Assembly: GCF_000621125.1 (NCBI RefSeq)
Contig: NZ_KK211214.1
Location: 496,281-560,280, forward strand
Direction: 5' to 3'
Source: Maribacter antarcticus DSM 21422
Lineage (GTDB): Bacteria > Bacteroidota > Bacteroidia > Flavobacteriales > Flavobacteriaceae
DNA: 64,000 nucleotides
Shown here: positions 8,693 through 17,374 of the stretch, piece after piece
Layout of the letters: each line of letters starts with the position of its first letter
Position numbering within the stretch: position 1 is the stretch's first letter
Notes under the pieces: model-generated
Told to the model about the DNA's origin: nothing
Databases searched by the model: none
Seen by the model: the letters and a program-made list of their open reading frames with translations, nothing else
Translations under genes and position numbers: made by a program

Positions 8693-11515
8693 TTAAAATT
8701 CAAATCTTAATGAAGCAATATATGTCCTAGGAACAGATTCTGTACCATAGGCGAAACCGCCACTCGCAAAGCCATTTTGTGCGGCTATACCAGACCCTGT
8801 TGTTTCTGGGTCAAACCTACCAGCCGTCCAGTTAAACGGATTTGTTAGCGTAACGCCTAAACGAATGTTGCTGAACAGAGGCTTTGCAATATCTCCGAAA
8901 TTATAGGAAGCTCCAATATTTCTAATTTTTAAGAAATCACTATCAAAAACGAAGAAATTAACATAATTAAATGGTGAGGTAGTGCCAATTAATTCCTCTG
9001 GGATACCTGTATCATCTGTACCGCGTAGATGCCTCAACAAGAAGCTTAAATCCGTAATTTTACCTCCAAGCTGATAATCAGCCGTGGCAAATAAATTAAA
9101 ATCGCCCCATGTATAGTTAAGCCCCATGGAACCAAAAGTAGGGGCAAACGTATCACCTAAGGCTGTATTGGCCTCAAAGGCATAGGTGCCGTCATCCTGA
9201 AGGACAGCTGCTGTCCCTCTTAAATAACCTAAACTCTGACCCTCCTCGACAACTGAGCCCAAAACAGTAAAGCCACCAACAACAAATGGTGGAGCGCCTC
9301 CTGAATCTGTCACTAAATTCTCAACTGTGTTATAGGAAACATTTACGCTTAAAGAATGCTTACCTGTTTGTATTGGTGTGGCTGTCAATGCAAATTCGTA
9401 ACCATTATTTTCTATCGTACCAATATTTTGTATTTGATTTAACTGTCCCGTAGATGGTGCAGATTGCGGAGTAAATAGGGCATCTTCTGTAGTACCTAAA
9501 TATCTTGTTCCACTTAGATACAATCTATTACTGAAAAACCCTAACTCAAGACCGAATTCAGTTGTTTTTATACGTTCAGAGAGCAATTCGTCGTTTCCGG
9601 GATTATCAAAAGTGAAAGATGGGTTTCCTAAGAAGGGGTTTTGAGCAAAAGTTCTGTCCTGTTGAAAAGGCTGGAAAAAGTTTGTCGCTTCTCCATAATT
9701 AGCTCTAAACTTAATCGTAGAAACGACATCGCTGATACCTGAGTTTATATAAAAATCATGGTCACTCAAATTATAAGTCAATCCAATTTTAGGCAACAGG
9801 AGTGGCTTAGTATTTTCACCCGATGCGGTGTTGTAATCCAATCTACCACCAAACTCCAAGAAAGCTACATCATATATTCCAATATTTTCTAAAAAGTAAA
9901 GACCATAATTGGCATTTTCTAAAAAGAAATCAGAAAACGTCTGTTCCGAAAAGTTGTTCAAAGAACGTGTGCCATCTACTCCTCCAGAGCCCTCAAGTCT
10001 ATTTTGTCTATCCGTGGTTCTAAAAAATTGCCCTCCAAGAATAGAAACAAATGAAAAATTTTCTGTATTTGCTTTATGGGTGACGTTAATATCAGATGTT
10101 ACCGTGAAGGCAGACCTAAGAAATCTCGTGAATACGCCTCTGTCCGTAGTGCCTTCTGGCTCATCACCCAATTCAACTAAAAGTGAATTACTTTGTAATT
10201 CTTCCTGAACGGTATTTCTGGTATCAACACCTACGGTCGCATTTATTTGTAGGTTATCCTTGACATCATAAATAAATTTATTAGAAGCCGTTAAACGATT
10301 TGTAGTGCTTGTAATATCAACAAGATCTGCTAGATTCCTAGACCTTTGGAGTTCAGTTTGAAACTCTTCTTCTGTAAATTCTGCTGTGTCACCCCGGGCA
10401 GAACCTTCAAAATTAGAAAACCTAGAAAAGCTGGTATTTGCGTTATAGTCTAAATTAGATTCAAAATTAACAAAAGAAAAAGAACCTTGATAGCGCAACC
10501 TTTCTGTAACCTTGGCAGTAAAGCCGAACGTAAAAGACCTTCTAATTTGCTCATTAATATCATTGAAACTATCATCTTGGTAAAGGCTACCTCCAAAATT
10601 ATATGAGAATTTTTCCGAACCACCGCTGAGTCCTACTTTAACCTCTTGGGAAAAACCGGTTTCAAAGATTGCCTCACCTGTTCTGTCGTACTTCAAGAAA
10701 TCCCTAGTACCGTCAATAACACCAGCATTAGTTTCAAAAAAAGCAGTGCTTTTGCCGTCCTTTCCTTTTTTAGTAATAATTTGAATAACACCATTTGCGG
10801 CATCGGCTCCGTATAAAGTAGTAGCAGCACCACCTTTAATGTATTCAATTCTTTCAATAGATTCTACAGGTATATCTGCCAAGGCCGACACACTTGCTCC
10901 ACCGGTTGCAATACCTAATTCTGGGTTTGAATTTAAATTATCAACTCTGATACCATCAATAATAATAACTGGTGTTCCGGAGGTAGCAGCAGAGATAGGC
11001 CCCCGTGTTCTTATGATAGCTGCAGTTCCAGGCTGACCAGAACTCAACCGAACTTGGGCACTAGGCGCAGTGGACTGCAAAAGTTGATCAATCTGGTTTG
11101 CCGGAAGTTTGTCAATATCTTCAGCATCCAAAACATCAACAGTAGTAGATAGTTTCCTTCTTGCTATACCAGAACCTTGTCCTGTTACAATAACTTCTTC
11201 CAAAGCTTCTGCGTCTTCCAGCATTTCAAGGTCCATAGTATTGGAAGTACCGACTGTTAACGTAACGGTCTTTTGCCCAATGTAGCTATAGCGTAGTTGT
11301 TCACCTTCTTGGACGTTAATAGTATAATTACCGTCAAAATCTGTCTGTGTTCCTTGTGTCGTCCCTGCAATAATTACGGATACACCCGGTAAGGGTATAT
11401 TACTTTGGTCTGTAACGGTTCCTTTAACCGCTTTTTCCTGTGTAAAAGACAGGTGAACAACAAACATTAATAACAGCGTAAGAATCCCTCTTGTTTTTGT
11501 TCTCATGTAATTCAT
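8693..11515 (-). CDS. SusC/RagA-family TonB-linked outer-membrane transporter
   Basis: The protein has 940 residues: a signal peptide (LLLMFVVHLSFTQ), a carboxypeptidase-like domain (about 28-105, with GVSVIIAGTTQGTQTDFDG), a TonB box-like stretch (LEEVIVTGQG, near 106), a plug domain (about 120-255, with VIIIDGIRVD and AATTLYGADAANGVIQI), and a beta barrel ending YIASLRFEF. All SusC landmarks are present and the frame is intact. It imports a substrate captured by the SusD-like lipoprotein 14 bases downstream, powered by TonB. At 940 residues it is on the short side for SusC, as in pairs that are not always polysaccharide-specific. An AraC-type regulator and an IS remnant lie upstream. Confidence 0.93.
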   Translation of the reverse strand: MNYMRTKTRGILTLLLMFVVHLSFTQEKAVKGTVTDQSNIPLPGVSVIIAGTTQGTQTDFDGNYTINVQEGEQLRYSYIGQKTVTLTVGTSNTMDLEMLEDAEALEEVIVTGQGSGIARRKLSTTVDVLDAEDIDKLPANQIDQLLQSTAPSAQVRLSSGQPGTAAIIRTRGPISAATSGTPVIIIDGIRVDNLNSNPELGIATGGASVSALADIPVESIERIEYIKGGAATTLYGADAANGVIQIITKKGKDGKSTAFFETNAGVIDGTRDFLKYDRTGEAIFETGFSQEVKVGLSGGSEKFSYNFGGSLYQDDSFNDINEQIRRSFTFGFTAKVTERLRYQGSFSFVNFESNLDYNANTSFSRFSNFEGSARGDTAEFTEEEFQTELQRSRNLADLVDITSTTNRLTASNKFIYDVKDNLQINATVGVDTRNTVQEELQSNSLLVELGDEPEGTTDRGVFTRFLRSAFTVTSDINVTHKANTENFSFVSILGGQFFRTTDRQNRLEGSGGVDGTRSLNNFSEQTFSDFFLENANYGLYFLENIGIYDVAFLEFGGRLDYNTASGENTKPLLLPKIGLTYNLSDHDFYINSGISDVVSTIKFRANYGEATNFFQPFQQDRTFAQNPFLGNPSFTFDNPGNDELLSERIKTTEFGLELGFFSNRLYLSGTRYLGTTEDALFTPQSAPSTGQLNQIQNIGTIENNGYEFALTATPIQTGKHSLSVNVSYNTVENLVTDSGGAPPFVVGGFTVLGSVVEEGQSLGYLRGTAAVLQDDGTYAFEANTALGDTFAPTFGSMGLNYTWGDFNLFATADYQLGGKITDLSFLLRHLRGTDDTGIPEELIGTTSPFNYVNFFVFDSDFLKIRNIGASYNFGDIAKPLFSNIRLGVTLTNPFNWTAGRFDPETTGSGIAAQNGFASGGFAYGTESVPRTYIASLRFEF

Positions 11516-11864
11516 TTGAGTGTTAATGTATATTTGAATTGAAGAATAAATTTAAAGAGTCGGCACATTTTTATCGATAGCTAATCCAAATTGAAAATGA
11601 TAGACCAAAACCTATTATATTATTTTTAATACAGCCGACGCCCTAATTATATTGAGTTCAAAATAACGATATTAGTGGTTGAATGGAATAAATACCGACC
11701 TAGATTAATAGTAAACCGATGGAAAGTAACGTTCACTGTATTCGTAAGACTATCATTAGGAGAATGTTAGTAAGAACAGAAGTAGTTGGCTTTTTTTTGG
11801 CAAAAACAGTGAAATGATATCGTTGCACAGCATTGGATATATTCCATATCTTTTATGTACGTAA
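11516..11864. other. Upstream region of the SusC gene
   Basis: About 350 bases between the SusC start and the IS remnant. It should hold the minus-strand SusC promoter; the best -7 candidate is TAGGTTTTG read on the minus strand near 11606-11614, one base off consensus. It also holds CGGCACATTTTTAT (11561-11574), which recurs in near-identical form upstream of the AraC-type gene. No gene is seen here. Confidence 0.4.
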
Positions 11865-12901
11865 TTAGTAACACATCCGACCTTAGCCGATAGCATTTGT
11901 GATATACGTTCTCGTAAGATAAAGCGTGCTTTTTTCACACAAATGAATACCCTTTTAGATTGGCATCCCATTATAACTGTTCTAAAAAAACACTACACTA
12001 AAGGAAAAAGCACCACAGGTAAAGCTGGTTATAGTGGCATACTTCTTTCAAAGATGAGTTTATTACAAACCTGGTATGGTTTAAGCGATTATGAAGTAGA
12101 AGACCGATTGAACGACAGTATCTCATTCAGTTATTTCTGTGGAATGCATATAGATGAAGTAGCACCAGACCATAGCACCTTAAGTAGATTTAGAAGCGCC
12201 CTTACCAAAGTCAAAACCTTTGAGAAGCTCTTTGGTTCTATCAATGCGTAACTAGAAACTCATAACATCATTGTTAAAACAGGAATCATAGTGGATGCTA
12301 GTGTTATAGACACCCCACTTCGACCAAAAGGAAAGACCAATCATAAGGTAACTGAAGATCGTACTGAAGAAGAGGTTGCAGTTACAAAAGAGTATGGCGA
12401 GAGTGTAGATAAAGATGGCACTTGGCTAAAAAAAAGAGGGAAATATCATTTTGGTTTTAAAAAGCATTATGTGACTGATAGCGAAGGACTTGTTTTAGGT
12501 GTTTTAACCACCACTGCTAGTAAAAATGAGATTTCCAATTTTGAAGAAGTCTTGGAAACAGTAAACGTAGCGTTACCAAAAGACATTCCCTTAAAAGCCG
12601 ACAAAGGGTACCAATCAAAGAAAAATATGGTATTGTTGAAACAACGAAAACTAAAAATAATGTTCTAAATAAAACCTACAAGAATATGCCTTTAACCCGA
12701 TGGGAAAAGAAGTTCAATAAATTAATAGGTAAGACAAGGTTCAAAGTAGAGCGAACATTTCGAGGGATAAAAAGATGGTTTAACGGAGGGTTAGCAAGAT
12801 ATAGAGGAATGGAAAAAATGCATACCCAAAACTTAATGAAAGCGATGTATTATAATTTGTATCGAAGTCCAGCAATAATTGCATCTAATTGTAAAAATTA
12901 A
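11865..12901 (+). pseudogene. IS5-family transposase remnant (nonsense codon and frameshift)
   Basis: Three consecutive pieces make one DDE transposase of the IS5 type. Piece 1 (from ATG 11943, extendable upstream to 11865 as SRKIKRAFFTQ without a start codon) carries WYGLSDYEVEDR and PDHSTLSRFR. It stops at TAA 12249-12251, which stands where a CAA (Gln) codon would restore the frame. Piece 2, in the same frame, has VDASVIDTP (first catalytic Asp) and LKADKGYQS (second Asp). A one-base loss near the A-run at 12653-12657 shifts to piece 3 (frame entered by about 12659), with GKTRFKVERTF (catalytic Glu). The gene cannot make an intact enzyme. I could not identify terminal inverted repeats or target duplications by eye. 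Confidence 0.88.
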
Positions 12902-13117
12902 GATAGAAACAATAACAAAATCACCTTTAAAGGTAAAAAAATCTCAAAAATAGATTAGAGCAAATTATTCAATTTTGCAACGGTCTTAAGATGTGAGAGG
13001 TATCTGTTAAGTAACTAATTATGGTAAACGTTATCTTAGGTGGCAGTAATGTGGAAAGATGAGTGCACCGTTGTGTTCGTTTCATGAACTATATTCCCAA
13101 CATAACTTGCGTCACAG

Positions 13118-14311
13118 TCACACAGAAAATTGTTTAATGTACTTGGCAGGTGTCATGCGTTTCCGCTTTTTAAAAGCTCTGTAGAAGGAAACCTTATTGT
13201 TGAAGCCAGATTCATATATCAAATCCCTGACGAGTCGTATATTTTTCGGATTCTGCTCTATGATTTTCACACTTTCGTTTATGCGATAGTCATTAATAAA
13301 TTCGTAAAAGTTCTTATTAAATTTCTGATTTATAACCTGAGATAGGCTGTAGCGGTCAGTGTTAAGTGTTTCTGAAAGGGTCTGTAGTGTGAGTTTGTGG
13401 TCTAAAAATAGTTCGTCTTCCTCCATTGCTTTAAGCAACTCTTTTGTTAGCGAACTCAGCATATCTGATGTTAGTCCGCTATTCTTGTATTTTTTTTCAA
13501 TAGATACAGCACGGTTCGTTGTTTGTTCCATGCCATGGCTAGGGTAAAGGATATTAAGGAATCCAAGAATAATGATGAATATTGAAAAACAATAGGCTCC
13601 AAGGTATTTAGTTAGGTAATCAAAGCCGCTTAGACCTTCGAATTCGGCCCTTAAAACAACAATAAGAAGCAGGAAGATAAAGAAGGATATCAAGGCCTTT
13701 GCCCAAGTTCTAGGCATTCTATCTAGGAGTTTTCTATAGTTTATATAATCTCTTACCATTAAGACGATATAGAATGAAAAATATATTGCTTTGATCCAAT
13801 TATTAGTCAAATATGTAATAAAAAACCAAGTAATACTGTATTCGGTAACCTCGGAGCCTACCTTCATATTTCCGATAATGGCTAATGATAAGAGCGAAAC
13901 GATAAAAATTAAATAGTGTCTTAGAATAGGTGTTTTGGAAGTAGTTTTACAGGCATCTTCTGCCATTTTTTTAAGGTATAAATATAGCGAAGGAGCCCAC
14001 AAAAAAATTAAGCTATTGTAAAACGGCAAAGTTGGATTGTAACTGAGATCTTCCCACCAATAAAGTACAAGCTCTATAAGTATGAGTGCTGTGGTCAAGG
14101 TATAGGCACCTAAAAAAATATTAAAAGTTTGTTTTTTTATGTAGCTTAGAATTATGTAAAAACCCAGAAAGATACCAGCAACTCCAATACCTCCAAAAAA
14201 AACATTTTGAAGCAGAAATTCCAGTCCGACAGTACCATTACTTAAAGTATTATAAAATAAGTGTTCATAAGACAAACTCCCAAAATCGAAAAAGGATGTC
14301 AAATTATTCAT
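13118..14311 (-). CDS. Membrane-anchored AraC-family transcriptional regulator
   Basis: The 397-residue protein has about seven to eight hydrophobic helices in residues 30-255 (for example GIAGIFLGFYIIL-type and ISFFIFLLLIVVL segments). A cytoplasmic AraC-type DNA-binding domain follows at about residues 295-397. The two helix-turn-helix units are visible: LTLQTLSETLNTDRYSLSQVIN and VRDLIYESGFNNKVSFYRAF, followed by KKRKRMTPAKY. This layout (7TM sensor plus HTH_18) is common in Bacteroidota and suggests direct sensing of a membrane or periplasmic signal. It lies on the same strand as, and upstream of, the orphan SusC/SusD pair, separated by the IS remnant, so it is the obvious candidate to control that pair; this is inference. 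Confidence 0.88.
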   Translation of the reverse strand: MNNLTSFFDFGSLSYEHLFYNTLSNGTVGLEFLLQNVFFGGIGVAGIFLGFYIILSYIKKQTFNIFLGAYTLTTALILIELVLYWWEDLSYNPTLPFYNSLIFLWAPSLYLYLKKMAEDACKTTSKTPILRHYLIFIVSLLSLAIIGNMKVGSEVTEYSITWFFITYLTNNWIKAIYFSFYIVLMVRDYINYRKLLDRMPRTWAKALISFFIFLLLIVVLRAEFEGLSGFDYLTKYLGAYCFSIFIIILGFLNILYPSHGMEQTTNRAVSIEKKYKNSGLTSDMLSSLTKELLKAMEEDELFLDHKLTLQTLSETLNTDRYSLSQVINQKFNKNFYEFINDYRINESVKIIEQNPKNIRLVRDLIYESGFNNKVSFYRAFKKRKRMTPAKYIKQFSV

Positions 14312-14665
14312 AATTAGCTATCAAACATTTTATATTAAAAATATGTATAAATTTCGAATAAGTCTGTTAAAAAAAGCGATAGAAAACCGCGACCATTATG
14401 TTTTTAAGGGATAAAAACGAGTTTTTTTGTGGTCGCCTATAGTGAGGTTATATGTCTATGTTGTTTAGGGTTTGCACCTTATATTTAAAGTTCTAATCGT
14501 TGATTTTTTTAGACCGACATAAAAAATGTGCCGTATTTGAGATAGATGAATGTGTTTTGGTAGTCTTCGCTTCTATGGAACAACTGTTTTGAGAAGATTT
14601 TGGTTGCATTAGCTAAAGTTACCTGCAGTCGTTCGGACTATTTTATCTGGTTGGTTTGAAAACAA
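14312..14665. other. Intergenic region upstream of the AraC-type gene
   Basis: About 350 bases with no gene. It contains the imperfect inverted repeat CCGACAT-AAAAA-ATGTGCCG at 14514-14533, sharing CGGCACATTTTT (minus strand) with the SusC upstream region. The terminator of the DUF2911 gene begins at 14666. Confidence 0.4.
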
Positions 14666-14695
14666 AAACCCCTATAGCGGATAGCTATGGGGTTT
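14666..14695 (-). terminator. Terminator of the DUF2911 gene
   Basis: AAACCCCTATAGC pairs with GCTATGGGGTTT (one bulged T, loop GGATA). Read on the minus strand it is followed by TTTTTGTTTT, as expected after the gene that ends at 14731. Confidence 0.8.
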
Positions 14696-14730
14696 AATAT
14701 GTTATCCTAAAAGGTTTAATGGAGAAAGAT

Positions 14731-15270
14731 TTACCACATCACCGGCACGGCTACTCTAACAGTGTCCCAGCCCATAACCATGTGAGCTCCTCCATCTACA
14801 TCCTTAAAGGCTATAGAAAATTCCTCAAGGGAATCTCCTGAACTAGTCCTTCCCATAACACGTACTATATCTGATGCTTCCTTATAAAAATAAGAACCCC
14901 ATTGATTTAATTGGCTGTGGAGGATTACCGTCCACTCTTTTTCACCAGGTATGGTAAGTAATGCGTAAGTACCTGCTTTAACTTCTTTTCCTCCAAAAGT
15001 CACATCCTTGTAGAAAGTAATTTCAGGAGCTTCGTTGGCACCCGTTCTCCAAACTTCGCCTGCTGGTGCAAGATTCGTTAAAGAACGACCGTTTAGTTGA
15101 GGTCTTCCGTAAGAAATGCGTACTACTTTTTCAGAGATTTTATAGTCGCTTGGGTAGGAAGCCATATCCGACGGACTTTTATCCATTCCTGAAAATTTTT
15201 GGGCGCTGGTGTTTGTTGTAAAAACCAAGGCAAATACAAATAGCGCAAGGGTAACTAATTTTTTCATCAT
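14731..15270 (-). CDS. DUF2911-family exported protein
   Basis: This 179-residue protein has a signal peptide (LALFVFALVFTTNTSAQ) and the DUF2911 core: VRISYGRPQLNGR, LAPAGEVWRTGANEAPE, KDVTFGGKEVKAGTY and TVILHSQLNQWG. DUF2911 proteins are secreted, small and common in Bacteroidota; their function is unknown. A TAGCTTTG promoter element lies 22 bases upstream of the start and a terminator lies downstream, so it is transcribed alone. Confidence 0.92.
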   Translation of the reverse strand: MMKKLVTLALFVFALVFTTNTSAQKFSGMDKSPSDMASYPSDYKISEKVVRISYGRPQLNGRSLTNLAPAGEVWRTGANEAPEITFYKDVTFGGKEVKAGTYALLTIPGEKEWTVILHSQLNQWGSYFYKEASDIVRVMGRTSSGDSLEEFSIAFKDVDGGAHMVMGWDTVRVAVPVMW

Positions 15271-15292
15271 TACTGTTTGTTTTAAACTATTT

Positions 15293-15300
15293 CAAAGCTA
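15293..15300 (-). promoter_or_regulatory. Bacteroidota -7 element (TAGCTTTG) of the DUF2911 gene
   Basis: Read on the minus strand, TAGCTTTG matches TAnnTTTG and stands 22 bases before the ATG. A matching TTTG at -33 is not evident. Confidence 0.45.
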
Positions 15301-15513
15301 AGTAGTTCGTAAATTAAATTTCCTTAAAAAGTCGTTAATTTTTTTCAATACTTACATATAGATTTATTATTTGTAAAATTTTAGCTTTCAAGTTTTCAAT
15401 TATATTAATAAATAGAATTATTGTGTAATAATGAAATCATATAATTAGTTTTAGTTTGATAATTGAAACAATAAAATGATATTTGTATTAAAACTGATAT
15501 AATAGTAAAAATT

Positions 15514-17184
15514 ATGTGTGGAATAGTATGTGCATTTGAGGTTAAGGAAAATACTGAGGTGTTAAGGCCTAAGTTGTTGGAGATGTCAAAAAAAATCCGG
15601 CATAGAGGTCCAGATTGGAGTGGTATATATAGTAATGATAAAGCAGTTTTAGCCCATGAAAGATTGGCTATCGTAGACCCCGCCTCTGGAAAACAACCGC
15701 TACTTAGTAAGGATGGGAAATTAGTGCTAGCCGCGAACGGTGAAATTTATAATCATAGGGAATTAAGAAAGCAGTTTGAAGGTAAGTACGATTTTCAGAC
15801 AGAATCTGACTGTGAAGTTATCTTAGCTCTGTACCAAGAAAAGGGAGTAGGCTTTTTGGATGAAATGAACGGTATTTTTGGTTTCACCATCTATGATGCA
15901 GAGAAAGATGAATATTTTATAGCACGAGATCACATGGGAATTATTCCCTTGTATATGGGTTGGGATCAAAACGGAACCTTTTATGTTGCTTCAGAATTAA
16001 AAGCATTGGAAGGTACCTGCACCAAAATCGAACTTTTTCCTCCAGGGCACTACTTGCATAGTTCGGACGGAGAGCTTAAAAGATGGTATTCTAGGGATTG
16101 GATGGAGTATGATGCGGTCAAGGAAAACGAGACTAGTATCCAAGAAATAAAAGAGGCGCTGGAAGCTTCCGTACACAGGCAATTGATGTCCGATGTGCCT
16201 TATGGGGTATTGCTTTCTGGTGGCTTAGATTCTTCTGTAATTTCTGCTATTGCAAAGAAATACGCACAAAAACGAATAGAATCAGACGACACTACCGATG
16301 CTTGGTGGCCACAATTACACTCTTTTTCGGTGGGTCTAGATGGTTCTCCGGATTTGGCTGCTGCCCGCAAGGTAGCCGACCACATTGGTACGGTACATCA
16401 CGAGATAAAATTCACGATTCAAGAAGGCCTGGATGCTATAAAGGATGTGATTTATAACTTAGAAACCTATGATATTACGACTATTAGAGCTTCTACACCA
16501 ATGTACTTAATGGCTAGGGTCATTAAATCGATGGGGATAAAAATGGTGCTTTCGGGTGAAGGTGCAGATGAGTTATTCGGTGGCTATCTATATTTTCATA
16601 AGGCACCAAGTCCAAAAGACTTTCATGAAGAAACGGTTCGCAAACTAGATAAGTTGCATATGTACGATTGCCTTAGGGCGAACAAATCATTAGCAGCTTG
16701 GGGAATAGAAGGTCGTGTGCCGTTTTTGGATAAGGAGTTTATGGATGTTGCCATGCGCATTAATCCACAGGATAAAATGATCAATGGCGAACGTATGGAA
16801 AAATGGGTAGTAAGAAAGGCTTTTGAAGACATGTTGCCACATAGCGTTGCCTGGAGGCAGAAAGAACAATTTTCCGATGGTGTTGGGTATAGTTGGATAG
16901 ATACGCTTAAAGAAGTGGTAAATACTGAAGTATCGCATGAGCAATTGGCAAACGCAAAATTTAGATTTCCACTACAGACACCTACCAGTAAGGAGGAGTT
17001 TTACTACCGGTCTATATTTGAACTACATTTCCCCTCAGATGCTGCAGCACTTTGCGTACCTCAAGAACCATCTGTCGCTTGTAGCACAAGGATTGCCTTG
17101 GAATGGGACGAAGCGTTTAAAAACATGAACGATCCTTCTGGTAGGGCAGTAGCTAACGTACATGACGCTGCTTATAAAAAATAA
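15514..17184 (+). CDS. asnB: Asparagine synthase (glutamine-hydrolysing), AsnB
   Basis: The 556-residue enzyme makes asparagine from aspartate, ATP and glutamine. The N-terminal glutaminase domain starts M-C-G-I-V, so Cys2 becomes the catalytic nucleophile after Met removal, which fixes the start. Further N-terminal motifs are RHRGPDWSG and LAANGEIYNHRELR. The synthetase domain has the pyrophosphatase-loop motif SGGLDSS at residues 235-241 and MVLSGEGADELFGGY. The length matches AsnB of the E. coli type. A terminator follows, so it is monocistronic; the upstream 240 bases are very AT-rich. Confidence 0.97.
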   Translation: MCGIVCAFEVKENTEVLRPKLLEMSKKIRHRGPDWSGIYSNDKAVLAHERLAIVDPASGKQPLLSKDGKLVLAANGEIYNHRELRKQFEGKYDFQTESDCEVILALYQEKGVGFLDEMNGIFGFTIYDAEKDEYFIARDHMGIIPLYMGWDQNGTFYVASELKALEGTCTKIELFPPGHYLHSSDGELKRWYSRDWMEYDAVKENETSIQEIKEALEASVHRQLMSDVPYGVLLSGGLDSSVISAIAKKYAQKRIESDDTTDAWWPQLHSFSVGLDGSPDLAAARKVADHIGTVHHEIKFTIQEGLDAIKDVIYNLETYDITTIRASTPMYLMARVIKSMGIKMVLSGEGADELFGGYLYFHKAPSPKDFHEETVRKLDKLHMYDCLRANKSLAAWGIEGRVPFLDKEFMDVAMRINPQDKMINGERMEKWVVRKAFEDMLPHSVAWRQKEQFSDGVGYSWIDTLKEVVNTEVSHEQLANAKFRFPLQTPTSKEEFYYRSIFELHFPSDAAALCVPQEPSVACSTRIALEWDEAFKNMNDPSGRAVANVHDAAYKK

Positions 17185-17250
17185 AAGGCATGATAATTTT
17201 GTTTATTATGTTTTAGAAATAGCTCAGTTTTGTTTTTTTAATTAGCTTTT

Positions 17251-17284
17251 AAAGGGTGTCATGAATTTGGCACCCCTTTTTTAG
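17251..17284 (+). terminator. Terminator after asnB
   Basis: AAAGGGTGTC and GGCACCCCTTT form an imperfect stem around an eight-base loop, followed by a T-run (17277-17282). Confidence 0.75.
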
Positions 17285-17374
17285 TTTTAAACGAAATAGG
17301 AATGTTATCCCCTTTAAGGTTTAAAATGCTACAGTAATTGGATATATTTAGGGCGATTCTAAAAACTAAGAAAA

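Noticed and set aside
12291..12901. Two separate small genes after the first transposase piece
   Set aside because: They are the second and third parts of the same disrupted IS5-type transposase, carrying its second Asp and Glu respectively.
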